Assembly (NCBI RefSeq): GCF_004664715.2
Contig: NC_051075.1
Span: forward strand, 27,460,715 to 27,524,714
Source of the DNA: Peromyscus leucopus
Lineage: Eukaryota > Chordata > Mammalia > Rodentia > Cricetidae
Length of the DNA: 64,000 bases
Direction: 5' to 3'
The notes under the pieces are model-generated. The model was not told the DNA's origin, did no database searches, and was given only the letters and a program-made list of their open reading frames with translations. Each line of letters opens with the position of its first letter. The first letter of the stretch is position 1. Shown here one piece after another: positions 21,736-33,797 of this stretch. Both the position numbers and the translations under genes were made by a program.

Positions 21736-22510
21736 ATGTATATAATGTATTTTCACCACACTGACTCCCATTACCCTTTCTAACCTCCCCCTACTCCCAC
21801 AGAGCCCCTTCTTCCCAGGCCTCCCTTCTAGCTTTTTCTTTCCTTGTTTTCTGTTTGTTGTGACACACTGGGTTTAGCCAGTGCTGCCTTCACGGGCACA
21901 AACTGAGGAGTTATTGACTGACACACTGACAACTTACCGGTGGACACACCACCGAAGAACATGATACCCCTTCCCTCAGGAACCATGAACTGCCATTCAT
22001 TTCCTAAGAAGAGGTGGGCCTCGTGAGCCCTTCCTCATCTGTGGTGGAGTGTCGACAGCCCAATCTTGTGCTGGTCTTCTGCAGGTAGCCACAGCTGCTG
22101 TGAGTCTGGCAGTGCAACTGCTATGCCAATGTTCAGAAAACAGCCTTCTACAACGTTCTTCCCCATCCTCCTGCTTTTTCAGTCTTCTCCCCTCTTTTTT
22201 TTTCCAGTATGTTCCATGGGTCTTGGGATGGGAGGTGATGTAGAAGTCCCCTTTGGGGCTGAGAACTCAACGATGACCTATTCTTATCACTTTGACCGGT
22301 TTTGAGTTTCTGTATTAATTGCCACCTACTGCAAAAGAATACACTGTATACATGTATACAAATTCTCAAAGAATAAATACATTAAAAAGAAAGAAAGTTC
22401 TCTAACCAGGGCTGAGAGTAGCACTAATCTATAGATATAAACATAAAGCCTTTGGCTATATGTCCATTTAAAAAAACAACAGTAGCATAAGTGTCTCTTC
22501 TGTATAAAGG
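21736..22510 (-). mobile_element. L1 (Lx-type) 3' UTR, antisense, second fragment
   Basis: CCTTTCTAACCTCCCCCTACTC, TGGACACACCACCGAAGAAC, GCAGGTAGCCACAGCTGC, CTTTGACCGGTTTTGAG and AGAGTAGCACTAATCTATAG follow an Lx 3' UTR order. It lies immediately beyond the previous L1 fragment, apparently a separate insertion. Confidence 0.72.
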
Positions 22511-24759
22511 CTCCACATATCTCATTATAGAAATAGAGTATATAATATAATCTTCTAAACCATAATGAGTCAAGGATGGCAAGAAACCTGCCAGAGAACG
22601 TATGAGTGAACAGTTCATTGAAACGGGGTGGGGAGTGGGGTTGGGGGCTAATTCCTATGGTATGGTAGTGGCTACAGATGCAGTGACTGTCTTCATATAC
22701 TTTGATTTTTTTTTCATATAGAATTTTATTTAGGGAACAGAACATGATCTTTCAGCTGGCTTTCAAATGTTCACAACAAATGTTCTCTATAAAAAAAAAA
22801 AATCTTTGGAAATAAGTTTACAGTCATCCAGACAATTCTTAGGCCAGAAGCTTACATGCTACAGGCGATGTGTACAGCAAACACAAGCCGTGACATGGAA
22901 ACTGGCACTGAAATACAGATGCTCGGTCGAGGCCCGCTGCCTGGCTGCATGCCACTCATGCTTTATATTCAGTTTCTTGCAGCAAGATTGCTTCGCTGGG
23001 CAATGGAGCTCTGCCTCTCCTGGTCCCTTGGAAACGGACCTCCCAGCTGCAGGTCCCATTTTCAGCGAGGAGAACTCTCATCTTATTTAACCAATCTTTC
23101 AGTAAGTGGCTGAGCTGAGGAAGTTATTGCTTTCTGTGGTCTAAATTGCCTAACAGGAAGTCATTTTGCCTAACTCCTAGGACCCCTGTGGGAAAACCCC
23201 ACTTGGTTACTGGGCCTTCGAACCAAATAAGGAGCTAGCTAGCTAGCTTCCCTCACAATCAGAACTAGTCTCACATCTCCACACTCATCACCTTAGTTAA
23301 ATTAGGAGTGTTTTTGTTTGTTACAGAAAGAAAACAACTCATTTGGCCGTTTGTAGGTATGATTTGAAAGGTTTTTTGTCTGGATACAATTCTTGTTGTA
23401 GAGGCTAAAATCCCATAAATATTTCATCATGTCCATCTCATCAAATACCTAAGAGGATTGGGCAAACCATTATCATTTTAAAAGATAGGATTGCCACTTA
23501 ACTGCATGTTTAGCAGAATTAATTAAGGCTTCTGAGACCCAGGCGTGGATAGGTAGCTGTCTTGAGGAGCCCGCAAAAGGCTCCCATTGCATCATCCCTA
23601 AGCACATAATGATTATACCTTTCACTTGTGTGGGACATTTTACAGGTAATTCACTATTAATAAACATTTACTAAGACAACCGTAAGTACATTCTGTTTTA
23701 CAGTTGTAAATAAGCTTCTCATTCCACACAAGAAGGCTTATTATCTTCTTTATGTGGAAGAGGAAACGGAGGCAAAGATTGAGCCTTAATTGTTGCTGTC
23801 TGTCTGATTGGTAAACAGTGAAGGGATAAATGCTTGGAAGAGATTATAATTTTGATGTCTATGGCATACGTCTACTAATTCTCAGTTCTTTACCATATCA
23901 GCAAAGTGGAATCATATTTACAGGGAGGAGGGAGGAATATCTCCCCTATAATGACCTTAAAACACGATCAACCAAGTCTCTGAAACTTTTTCATCAAGAG
24001 TTGGGATCTTTGTCCCCTTTCCTTGGGTCTGGGCTTTGTTTATGGCCGGTCAGCAGGGTACAATGAAAAGCACACCTCGCTCATCTGTGACCCGGGATTT
24101 AAGCAACCCTTAGCTTCCATTGCTGTTCTCTTAGGACTACGATGCCTGCTCCAGGAGCCCAGGCTCCATGCCAGAGCAAGCTGAAGCAGCCAGCTGACTC
24201 TCCTGCTGTGTCTGCAGATGAGAGTCAGCTCCAACATGCCAGCCATCGAAGTGAGTCAGCCTGAAAAGGGATCCCGCATCCTCAGCTGAACTGCCCGGAT
24301 GATGCACCCAAGACAGAGCAGTTGTGCCCGCTGGACCTGCCTGATACAGATCCGGAGGAAAGACAAATGACTGTTGTTTGAGCCACTAAAGTTTGTAGAT
24401 GGCTCTTTTACACGACAGTAAATAACTGGAGCATGGTGCTCCAAGGAGATGGTTGCGTCCCCAGCTTCTTTCTATTCAGGGCAGCAAAAGCTAGGTGTAA
24501 CTTGAAAGCTCACCTCTCACTGCTAGCAGCTTACAAAGCAAAAAGTGAACTCAGTGTGTTTCGGCGGGTGGGGGGTTGGGAGGTTCTGAACACTTACTAA
24601 AGGGTCAGAGGTACTGTACTTGGTCCAGGATTGAGACCGCAGCCTTATCAGACTCACCGAGCTTCTAATGAGTGCCAGGCCCCGACAGAGTCTCTAATGG
24701 TAGCAATGCTACCCTTCCTAATTTTGCTTCCAGTAGTAACTCACCATGTGGTCTGACAG
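22511..24759. other. Single-copy DNA, no gene seen
   Basis: No repeat or exon recognised; a GCTAGCTAGCTAGC run lies at about 23232. A faint MIR-like echo occurs near 23690-23800. Confidence 0.45.
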
Positions 24760-24890
24760 ACTGTTCTGTGCTAATGAATCCCATTTCCTCATCTATGAAA
24801 TAAGGAGGCTAGCATTAATGTTCTCCTGGGCCCTTCAGAGCTATTACGAGTCCGATTCATAGTGTGCGTATAGTGTGACTATGAAGGCTA
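24760..24890 (-). mobile_element. MIR SINE fragment, antisense
   Basis: CATTTCCTCATCTATGAAATA is the hallmark of an antisense MIR core; the flanks are diverged. Confidence 0.62.
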
Positions 24891-25354
24891 AGACTTAGCA
24901 GTTTGACTCGAAAGTCGAAATATTTATCGTCTCCCACAGGACTCCCCACCCCATTAGCTGAATGTAGGTCCCTTTTGAAAAGAGGATCTCATTCCTAAGG
25001 AGGGTTGGCAATGAAGTTCATGTGCCCTGAACACCATTCTCTGCAAATGACTACTATCGAATCTGCTCCCCCGACCCCTTACCTTGATATTTGGAAACTC
25101 AGGCTCAGGAGGGAGCCCATGCGACACATTTTCAGTCCCTAATGTCTGTATGTGTCACTTCCTGACACAGCTTTGTGAGGGTGGCTTGGTACTGCAATGT
25201 CCTTTTAGTTTTGTAGTGTGCTGAGGCAACCACCCCCTCATCCTCTAATTTTCAAATACAGTAATAACTATTCCTTTTTAGGAAATCTAGACTGTAAGAC
25301 CCCCTTTTGTCTGTCTCCTATTCCAGTGTCTCTTGCATCACGGAATAGTCACGG
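24891..25354. other. Single-copy DNA, no gene seen
   Basis: Nothing recognisable. Confidence 0.45.
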
Positions 25355-25483
25355 CCCTGTCCAGTGGTTAAGACACAGCGGGAGGGGCTTGATCCTGCCT
25401 CAACTTAGTATGTTAGGACTTTATTGACTCCCCAAGGGAGGCCTTGCCCTTTCTGAGGAGTGGATGGGGGGTAGGATTGGGAA

Positions 25484-25539
<56 letters not shown>

Positions 25540-25618
25540 GGGGGAGAGAACAGGAGGGAGAGGGAACTGGTGTGTAAAATGAAAAAAAAAACTTTAAAAA
25601 ATAATAAAAAAATAAAAG
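25355..25618 (+). mobile_element. L1 3' end, sense, with embedded (GT)26
   Basis: GACTCCCCAAGGGAGGCCTTG, CCCTTTCTGAGGAGTGGATGG, then a G-rich tract, AGGGAACTGGTGTGTAAAATG and an A-rich tail with AATAAA-type words. The GT run at 25486-25537 replaces part of the G-rich tract. Confidence 0.75.
25486..25537. repeat. (GT)26 microsatellite
   Basis: Uninterrupted GT dinucleotides. Confidence 0.97.
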
Positions 25619-25884
25619 ATCACAGGCTTTGACCTCTGCCTGTCCACTTGCTTCCTAGCTGTGCTGCGCTCCAGGAAAGAGCCAGGGAAGTGTTCTTCAT
25701 CCCATGTGATCTCCAGGTTCCTCACCCGTTGTGTTTACGCCCTGCCTGGAACTTAGGTTTATTTGCTGCATTAAAAGTTTCACTTTTATGGTTATTCTGT
25801 AATATCCTTTATGCTCTAGGTTACATAAAGGTCTCTTAAATTATTTCTCGATGTCCCAGGGGAGATGTCTATAAAAATGTGAGA

Positions 25885-26057
25885 GGATGGAGACTAGAGA
25901 GATAGCTCAGCAATCAAAAGGGTGCGTCCTGCTCTTACAGAAGACCAGAGTTTGGTTCCCAGCACCCATATCCAATGACTCAACTTCCTAGAACTCTAGC
26001 TTTGGGGAATCTGATGCCTTTCTCTGCTCTTAGAGGGCACTGCACTCAAGTACACAA

Positions 26058-26116
<59 letters not shown>

Positions 26117-26150
26117 CACACACACACGAGCACATTAAAATATTTAAAAA
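25885..26150 (+). mobile_element. B3-type SINE, sense, with (CA)n tail
   Basis: Head ACTAGAGAGATAGCTCAGC with a B-box-like GAGTTTGGTTCCCAGCACCC, then the B3 body and a long (CA)n at 26062-26127 interrupted by CG. A short A-rich tail follows. Confidence 0.82.
26062..26127. repeat. (CA)n microsatellite, interrupted
   Basis: About 33 CA units with one CG interruption near 26109. Confidence 0.95.
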
Positions 26151-26481
26151 AAATTAGAAATGCTAAGCATTCAGTTTGACTTTGGTTTTCCTTTCCAATT
26201 CGTTGTTGGTGCATTTTCTTGACTAATTACATTTCCTAAAACCAAGCCAGGGGAGGGTCCTTTTCACTTTGGATAGCTCCAAGTTTTATGAGTTTTTTTC
26301 TGTTGTAATCAAACATGCCTCCCTGCCATTGGTAAACTAACATCACTCTTTTGCACATCTTGGTTATACTCTTTCCATATCTCCTCTTTTTCAGAGTAGC
26401 TCCACAAACCATGTTGTTTCTTGATATTTTAATATTCTTATGATAGAATTCTATCTTATATTATCCTGTGTGCCCATTTTT

Positions 26482-26482
26482 C

Positions 26483-26524
<42 letters not shown>

Positions 26525-26525
26525 T
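26482..26525. repeat. (TTA)n microsatellite
   Basis: About 14 TTA units. Confidence 0.95.
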
Positions 26526-26539
26526 GCTTATTTTTGTTT

Positions 26540-26625
26540 CTGTGGTTTGAGACAGGTCTCACCATGTAGCCCAGGCTAGCTTGAAACCTGCAGTTTTTCC
26601 TGCCTTAACTTTCAGTGTGCTACTG
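26540..26625 (-). mobile_element. Old B1-like SINE fragment, antisense
   Basis: GAGACAGGTCTCACCATGTAG, then CCCAGGCTAGCTTGAAACC and CCTGCCTTAAC. Diverged and truncated. Confidence 0.65.
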
Positions 26626-26744
26626 TGCCGAAGTGCTTATACATTCCAAGCAGATGACAATTGTGTGCACAGTCTCCTAATAAGAGAAAATAGATGCCCT
26701 GAAAGGGAATTATGTTCCCTACTGAGACTCACTCTGTATATATA

Positions 26745-26958
26745 TTCTAATTTTATGTGTATGGATGTTCTGCCTGCATGCATGTCTGTGTACCACATGC
26801 ATGCCTGGTATGCCCATGGAGGTCAGAAGAATGTGTCAGATCCACTGTATATGGAGTTACAGATGGTTGTGGACCACCATGTGAGTTCTGGGAACTGAAT
26901 TGAGGTTCTCTGAAAGACCAGTTAGTGCTCTTAACCACGGAACCATCTCTCTAGCCCT
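26745..26958 (-). mobile_element. B3-family SINE, antisense
   Basis: TGCCCATGGAGGTCAGAAGA, ATGTGAGTTCTGGGAACTG and the head TCTTAACCACGGAACCATCTC. Confidence 0.86.
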
Positions 26959-27569
26959 GTACTTTTTTTTTTTTTTAATAAGTAAGAGGCTTGATGATTT
27001 CCTCTGAAACTAGATCCTGGGTTCCTGTTTTTCTTGTCGGGCCACATTGCTTCTTACTTCTGGCTAAGGAAAATGGGCACATCATGAGCTGCTAGTTCTC
27101 CAATGCTTCTTGTATCACCTGGCAGGCTTGTGTTGTAATGTTGATCATCAAAACAAATTTTGAGGTAAAGCCAAAGTCAATATTGAAGACCATGCCACTT
27201 ATCGATATAAACAAGTTGCTAGATGAACCAGTGATAAACCCAGATAAAGTTTATAAAGTGATAAACTTAGTGATAAAGCACCTGAATGACAGGACAATAC
27301 TGAGCATGATTAAACCTATCACCACACAACACAAACCATTGAAATATTCAGTGCTTCCTCAATGTATTCCACTCCCACTACCTCACCCAGCCTGGATTCC
27401 CAGCTTAGCAAATTGTAGACATTCCTTAATTAATTGACTTATTAAGTGGTTAGATGCTAATTGTCATCATATAGGAAGTGGAAACATTAATACAATTTTA
27501 GTCTAAAAGTATAAGTATTCTCTTTTGGACAGTTGATTCACACATTTTGATAATCTGGATTTTTGGGAG
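26959..27569. other. Single-copy DNA with one ATG-started 99-codon frame
   Basis: An ATG at 27138 opens a plus-strand frame to 27437 of AT-rich, Lys/Ile-rich residues (starts MLIIKTNFEV). I do not recognise it. No splice context, upstream exon or poly-A signature supports it. The word GTGATAAA recurs three times at 27230-27280. Confidence 0.3.
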
Positions 27570-27655
27570 TAGAGGGGAGTATAGTTTTGAGATGCAACCA
27601 TGGTCTTGAGTATGGTAGGCAAGCATTCTACTATTGAACTATAGGCTCAGATCTT
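27570..27655 (-). mobile_element. ID-like SINE fragment, antisense
   Basis: GAGATGCAACCATGGTCTTG, then GTAGGCAAGCATTCTACTATT and GAACTATAGGCTCAG, an antisense ID/B4 head. Confidence 0.6.
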
Positions 27656-27772
27656 GAATACCATTTTCTTGAAGCTTCATACTAAGCAGTTTCCAAGACT
27701 TTAGGTACTATATGCTAGTGAATGTAAATTTCCAGTATAAATGGATTAGTAAAAAAAAAAAAATCAAACTAT

Positions 27773-27926
27773 AGGTCTAGAATGATAGATAGCTCAGCAG
27801 TTAGGAGCAATTTCTCCTCCTTCAGAGGACCAGAGTTCAGTTCCCAGTATTCACAATGAGTTGCTTAAAACCCTCTGTAATTCCAACTCCAGGGCATCTG
27901 ATACCCCCTTTTGGCTTCTACTGGCA

Positions 27927-27971
<45 letters not shown>

Positions 27972-28013
27972 ATGATACACATGTATAAAGAAAAAATAAA
28001 TCTAAAAAAAAAT
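27773..28013 (+). mobile_element. B3-type SINE, sense, with (CA)n
   Basis: Head AATGATAGATAGCTCAGCAG, B box region AGAGTTCAGTTCCCAG, the B3 body GGGCATCTGATACCCC, (CA)20 at 27929-27969, then an A-rich tail. Confidence 0.84.
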
Positions 28014-29671
28014 ACATCCCAGGCAACTTCTTTTTAGTTATAATAAGATGCACTCTCATCTCTAAGAATATCTTGAAATAATAATCATTTTAATTTGAAA
28101 GTACAGTAAAATCAGTATGTATAGATAACCTTGAATGAAATAACTTTAAAGATAGTTTTACAGTGATCACAGTCATAAAATCTCAAAAATCAATTAAAAA
28201 TGAAATGCTACTTCTCAAGAGTATATTTATCACCTACTATTAACTTTTATCATGTTAGATCTTATTACCAGGATAAAGGAAGAAAGTCTGATTGTGAAAC
28301 AGGCATTTCCACTTTCTTCCAAAATTGCCATTTGCATGAAGGTGACTTTGTATAAATTATATTCATCTTCATTCAGAATCCTTGACTGTAAATCAAAATG
28401 AAATATTAAGTTGTGTATTCACAGGATGCCTAGTTAAGAAGGATATTCTCTAGGGTGAATGATGAATTTAGAGATATTGTCCCATTCTCTGTGTGAGTCT
28501 ATATTGTACAGAACAGCTTCATTTATAAAAATGCCTTAGCATTCAAGTGACCCTGAAATAATAAAGAATGGACATGTAGTGCATGAAAAAGTCTGTTTGG
28601 AATTCATTTATTTATGTGCCATTCATCAAAGGGGGTCAGTTATTCTCTAGATTAGTGTTATGGCATTATTACAGCCTTACACAGATAAGACTTTCACAGT
28701 TGTTTCCCATTTTCATCTGTCTTTTGGATTAAACTGAGCTTTACTATACAAGAGGAAAAAACAATGTCCCTCAGAAATGAGCATCCTTCTGAGCACTATT
28801 CTTCAAGACCACACCCTCTGGTCCCAGGACTCTATGTATTCTCTCCTTTGATACAAGAAGCACATGTATTTAGAAACATTACATTGGGGCATCCTTTAGT
28901 ATGACACATTACAAAATTTATTTGGAGAACATAAGAAGGTGTTTCCAAGTGTAGACTTGAAATCAAGAAAACAGGCAACCAAAATATTTGTGTATTTTAA
29001 GCAAACTGATACAAATCCCTTGCCCAACATTCCATTATCTTTCTCACCTATTTTGTTAAAGCTTAAAAATGCCTTCTGTATAAGAGAACAGCTTCAGTCA
29101 GCTCAGCTAGCACTAGTACAAATATGCTTGAGAATGATTATACTAGGGTCTCCAACACAGATGCACGCAGCTGACACTAAGAATTCTCCCAAAGACTCAT
29201 TTTAATCGAGAAAAAGAACAGGAAGTTCTGGGCATGTAGAGAAGAAGAGGAAGGTAACTCATGAAATTGGAGAAACAGTACAGAAAGACCAAGTTAAGGG
29301 TATCAAAATAAGATTGGCCACTTTCAGATTTCCTCCAGGGTTGCCGTGAGAGACTGGTTTCCTGACACAACCTCTGAATTCTTTCCCAACTAGCCTTTCA
29401 ACTTACTGTCTAGCAAGGGCACTAGATTATTTGTGCTGGCCTCATGGATGACCACTCCAGCAGTTGTATTACAAACCAAACATAAGACCATTTTAGTGGG
29501 ACAGAAAAACTGTAAGTTTTTCTAGAGTCCATTACTAATCAGACAGCCTTCTCATGGTCTATTGGGCTTGGAATTACACTGAGCTAAGACTGTCATCTGT
29601 AGGACATAACAGCTGTGGGACTTCAATTTCTTTCAAAAGTTGTGCTATTATTTTCTAATATAATGAGTCTA
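28014..29671. other. AT-rich single-copy DNA, no gene seen
   Basis: About 1.65 kb with no recognised repeat. An 88-codon frame at 28939-29205 has no recognisable domain. Confidence 0.45.
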
Positions 29672-29672
29672 T

Positions 29673-29859
29673 AAAAGAAGTAAGTCGGGGCTGGAGAGAT
29701 GGCTCAGAGGTTAAGAGCACTGGCTGTTCTTCCAGAGGTCCTGAGTTCAATTCCCAGCAACCACATGGTGGCTCACAACCATCTGTAATGAGATCTGGCT
29801 CCCTCTTCTGGTCTGCATATATATATGCAGGTTGATCACTGTATACATAATGAATAAAT

Positions 29860-29899
<40 letters not shown>

Positions 29900-29907
29900 A
29901 GTAAGTC
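29673..29907 (+). mobile_element. B2 SINE, full length, with target-site duplication
   Basis: The element runs from 29687 (GGGGCTGGAGAGATGGCTCAG) through AGTTCAATTCCCAGCAACC, TCTGTAATGAGATCTGGC and AATAAATAAATC to a ~30-nt A-tail. AAAAGAAGTAAGTC before it recurs after the tail at about 29894-29907. The A and B boxes are intact-looking, and divergence is low. Confidence 0.94.
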
Positions 29908-30480
29908 TAAGTTTCAGAAGATTTATAAATGTTTCGAGCCGTACGTGATGAGTAATCAGGAATACTTGAAGGTTCCCTAGAATAACAAGAGCTTCTACCC
30001 CACAGTGGGAGTTAGTGTACTCCCCCTTACCATGACTGAGCAGTGAGAACTTATCTGAGTAATGTAGGCAAAACTTGGGGTTTTTTAAACTGTGCATCAA
30101 TCTTGTGGATAATTGCACCATCTCATTTCAATAGGAATTTATAGAGTAATCCTATAGTCATAGATTAGCTGTGACTAACTCGAACAAATTCATCCATATA
30201 AATGAGGATATGGTGTAAATCAAGTTCCCTTTTCTATCTCCACTTCCCACAGGCACTGTTTTCTTTTATGAATCATCAGACGCTCCCAGCAAGGAAGGTA
30301 TTAGAGAATCGCCAGTGCCATCAAATCTCATTCTCGTGACCCTGCAATCAGGCTGGTTTCTAGACTTGTATTTCAGTTATCATTTCCCGCAAAGACAGTC
30401 ACATTTCTCCCCCATTTAATACCTTCTACATCAGAACAGAATGGCTTTTATTGGTTATCAAGTAAACCTATGGGCCTTAT
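29908..30480. other. Single-copy DNA, no gene seen
   Basis: No repeat or exon recognised. Confidence 0.45.
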
Positions 30481-31021
30481 TGTGGTGATATATTGTGTCC
30501 TCTAATATATAGTGTACCCCAATGACACTTATCTGGGGTCGGAGAACAGAATAGCCACTAGATTAGATATAGAGGTCAGACAGTGGCGGCACACGCTCTT
30601 AATCCTAGCATTTCAGAGGCAGAGATCCATCCAGATTTCTGTGAGTTCAAGGCCACATTGGAAACAGAGCCAGGCATGGTAGCACACACGTTTAATCCCA
30701 GCACTTGAGATCTCTTGTCTTGCTTGGGAAAGACACATGCCTTTAATCCCAGGAAGTGATGGCAGGAAGTGGAAAGGTGTATAAGGCATGAAGCCCAGGA
30801 ACTAGAGGCTTTTAAGCTTTTAGGCCTTTTAGCAGCAGTTCAGCAGAGGCACTTTTGGGTGAGGACTCAGAGGCTTCCAATCTGAGGAAATAAGATCTGA
30901 TGAGGAGTTGTCGAGGTGAGGTTGGCTGTAGCTTATTCTGTCTCTCTGATCTTTCAGAATTTACCCCAATATTTGGCTCTGGGTTTTTTATTAATAAGAC
31001 CATTTAGCAATCCATGTCACA
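30481..31021 (+). mobile_element. LTR-like element with embedded B1-derived units
   Basis: Begins TGTGGTGATATATTGTG and ends near CCATGTCACA. Inside, at 30570-30760, are two to three B1-derived pieces (GTGGCGGCACACGCTCTTAA, GTAGCACACACGTTTAATCC, ACATGCCTTTAATCCCAGG). Past them are unique parts including GGAACTAGAGGC, CAGCAGTTCAGC and TTATTAATAAGACC. A second copy starts at 63769 with the same 5' block and the same B1 order, so the composite is a family that spread as a unit. LTR status is inferred from the TG...CA ends and ~540-bp size. Confidence 0.68.
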
Positions 31022-32483
31022 TCTTAGCATTGCCTACAAAGAACTTCCCTTAGCTTCAATTTTTGATCTTTCAGATTAGAAATCTTTGTTAGGTGAACAC
31101 TCACGAAGTTTCAAGTGTGAATCTGTGTCCTAAGTGCTAGTGAAAGACTTATGGAATCTTCTAGAGAACACCCACCTTCGACTAAGCTTCCCATGCAACC
31201 TTTTTATTCACTTGCTTTCCCACCACAGATTCTATTTTTCTTTGTGTTTAAATATGATGTTTCTATTTCCTTTCATCCCTTCATCATCCTTTTCAGAAGG
31301 GATGAGTGATGAAAACACCAATAGTTATTAAGACCTGTTGGAAATGATGCAACCAGCTGACTTGTAGTCATTCCACTCCTGTCTTGAAGGAATCCCATTC
31401 CTGGGAGGAAAAGAGCAACGTCCTGGTAGCCACTATAAGTCGGGGTCTGTAGCTGGTATTTAAAGCATAGTATCATGTCTAACTTCCACAGAAGCTCCCA
31501 TGCCCGGGCCTGGTAATTGTGCAATCTCTTCACTGGTTAGGAGGGAAGAATTCACACTCACACTGTTGACTTTCACACCCAGGTTTAGCTCCCTACCTTG
31601 TGCTTTTAGAAATGTTGTAAGGAAAGCAGAGTTTCAAGACAAGTCCCCAGACTTGGGAGTAGTGGAGAGGCAAGAAGAAGATAGGACAGATCCTGTGGAA
31701 GCAGGGAGAGGAGAAAGCCTCTAAGATTTCCCTTCTGTATAATTTTGACTGGGGAAAGTCTTGACTCTAATAGCAGCACATTTAAGCTTTGTGATATGTC
31801 TGTTCATACAGTGCAAGTTCTTGTATGTGATTTTCAGGTTTAGTTTAAAATAAAACCCCTATAAGCCCTGATATCCTATTCTCCTGTGATCATTTCTCTT
31901 GTTGGAGTCTCTCCTCTCCTTGTGCTGGAGATTTCTGCTCCCATTTTCCAATCAACCTTGGCTTGTCCCTGGAACGTCTTGACTTTGATTCTCTGGCTCT
32001 CTACTGCATGGCTGTCCTCCCCACACAGTCTCTGCAGCCCTGGCCTTTCCATTTCCTGACTTGCCACTGGAACCTGACATGTAGATGTTTCTTTTCTTTA
32101 GGGCTATAAAGAAATGTGTGCTCACATTTCACCTGTATTCACAGTTGTTTATTCCTTGTAGATAAAATAGATATAGTTGGCCAGGGGTCTTTTGGACAAA
32201 ATGTCTTTACATTCATTGAAATAACTATGACATAGTGGACTCACAACATTTTTAAAGTTAAAAATAAACTTAGGAAAGCTTTTAGTATAATTTTATTACA
32301 TTTCAAATGGGAAAATATAGCTAAGAGAAAATTCTAGAACTGAGTTTGTAACATTTTCAAGACAGTGAGATGGCAATTACTGCTTTAGAAATGTGGGAAG
32401 GAAGGCAAAGAAAGAAAGTTGATTAAACTACACATAAAACCAAAGGTGAAAGTGGAGCAAGTTTTAGTTGTCTTGGTGGTATA
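31022..32483. other. Single-copy DNA, no gene seen
   Basis: About 1.45 kb with no repeat or exon recognised; frames stay below 90 codons. Confidence 0.45.
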
Positions 32484-32524
32484 TGTATGTATGTAGGGTA
32501 CATTTATCTATCTGTCTGTCTATC

Positions 32525-32585
<61 letters not shown>

Positions 32586-32608
32586 CCTATCCACCTATCT
32601 ATCTATCT
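32484..32608. repeat. (TATC)n microsatellite
   Basis: Long run of CTAT/TATC units, nearly pure from 32525 to 32583, with ATG/CTG variants at the edges. Confidence 0.95.
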
Positions 32609-32611
32609 TTC

Positions 32612-32824
32612 AAAGAAAATGGCCCCATGGGCTGGAGAGATGGCTCAGAGGTTAAGAGCGCTGACTGCTCTTCCAGAGGTCCTGAGTTCAATTCCCAGCA
32701 ACCACATGGTGGCTCACAACCATCTGTAATGAGATCTGGTGCCCTCTTCTGGCCTGTAGTCATACATGCTGTATACATAATAAATAAATAAATCTTAAAA
32801 AAAAAAAGAAAGAAAATGGCCCCA
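32612..32824 (+). mobile_element. B2 SINE, full length, with target-site duplication
   Basis: The B2 starts about 32628 (GGGCTGGAGAGATGGCTCAG) and ends in AATAAATAAATAAATC and an A-tail. AAAGAAAATGGCCCCA flanks it at 32612-32627 and 32809-32824. The duplicated bases belong to the 5' part of the MaLR LTR that resumes afterwards, so the B2 is younger than that LTR. Confidence 0.94.
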
Positions 32825-33155
32825 AAGGGAGTGGTACTATTAGGAGGTGTGATCTTGTTGGAGTAGGTATGGTCTTATGGAGGAAGTGTGTCACTGTGGG
32901 GACAGGCTTTGATGTCTCATATATGCTCAAGCCATGCCGAGTGTCTCTGAATTCACTTCCTGTTGCTTGTATATCAACATGTAGCAGCTCCTTCTCCAGC
33001 AACATGTCTGCCTGCATGCTACCATGTCCCACTATGGTGATAAAGGACTGAACGTGTGAATTGGAATTGAGGCACCACAATTAAATGTCTTCCTATATAA
33101 GAGTTGCTGTGGTCATGGTCTCTCTCTTCACAGCAATAGAAGCCCTAACTAAGAC
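32825..33155 (+). mobile_element. Rodent MaLR-type LTR, sense
   Basis: GGTACTATTAGGAGGTGTG, AGGAAGTGTGTCACTGTGGG, GTCTGCCTGCATGCTACC and the 3' end CACAGCAATAGAAGCCCTAAC. Its 5' end lies left of the B2 in GAAAATGGCCCC. Confidence 0.83.
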
Positions 33156-33780
33156 AGAGTTGGTACCAGGGACTGGAGTATTCCTATGGTAGGCCTGACC
33201 ATGCTTTTGTTTGAAGGAATATGGACCTTGGGACTGTGGATTAGAAAAGAAGTTGAATGCCGGGTAAGTGCTGCTTAATGGGCCATCCTAGTAGGAGCAT
33301 GGAAGACAGTGGTGCTGAGTGGGATGTGATGAACCTGTGGGGGGGCTGGCCCAAGAGGTTTCGGAGGAGAAGAATTTTAGGATGTTGCCTAGAGATCATT
33401 CTTGTGCTATTTTGATGAAGAATGTGACTGCTTTTTGCCTTTGTTCAAAGACTCTGTCCAAGGCTAAAGTGAAGAATTTTGGATTAATTCTGTTGTCAGA
33501 GGCAATCTTAAAACAGCCTAGTATAGATTTTGTTGTGTGGTTATTAGTGGTCACTCTAATGAAGATTTATAAAGAAAAGGAACAAGCTGAGCAAACAAAA
33601 TAAAACAAAACAAAACTAAAAATGTAAAATTTGAGGAGAAAAAGAGCACTAGGAAGTGGAATGGAACTAAGTCCTGTGTTCAAGGAAATAAACAGATTAA
33701 GAGATGGAATAAAGGAATAAAGAGAGTGATGACCTCAGGGCAAGATCTCACCCAGCTAAGTTTTCAACTTGTGAAGAGGA
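33156..33780 (+). mobile_element. MaLR internal sequence, fragment
   Basis: Follows the LTR directly: GTTGGTACCAGGGACTGGAG, GGCCTGACCATGCTTTTG, GGGCCATCCTAGTAGGAGC and CTGGCCCAAGAGGTTTC. MaLR internal regions are non-autonomous ERVL derivatives with no functional genes, and this one shows none. The right boundary is approximate. Confidence 0.68.
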
Positions 33781-33797
33781 ACTAAAGAAAAGCTTAG

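Noticed and set aside
27138..27437. ATG-started 99-codon frame
   Set aside because: No recognisable protein, no exon or promoter context, AT-rich composition; mentioned only as part of the single-copy stretch.
29687..29760. tRNA-like sequence with A and B box
   Set aside because: It is the head of a B2 SINE, not a tRNA gene; no cloverleaf with a proper anticodon arm. The same applies to the B3 and ID heads.
32825..33780. MaLR LTR plus internal sequence considered as a retroviral provirus with genes
   Set aside because: Only the short non-coding internal region typical of MaLR follows; no gag or pol motif is visible and no second LTR is found.
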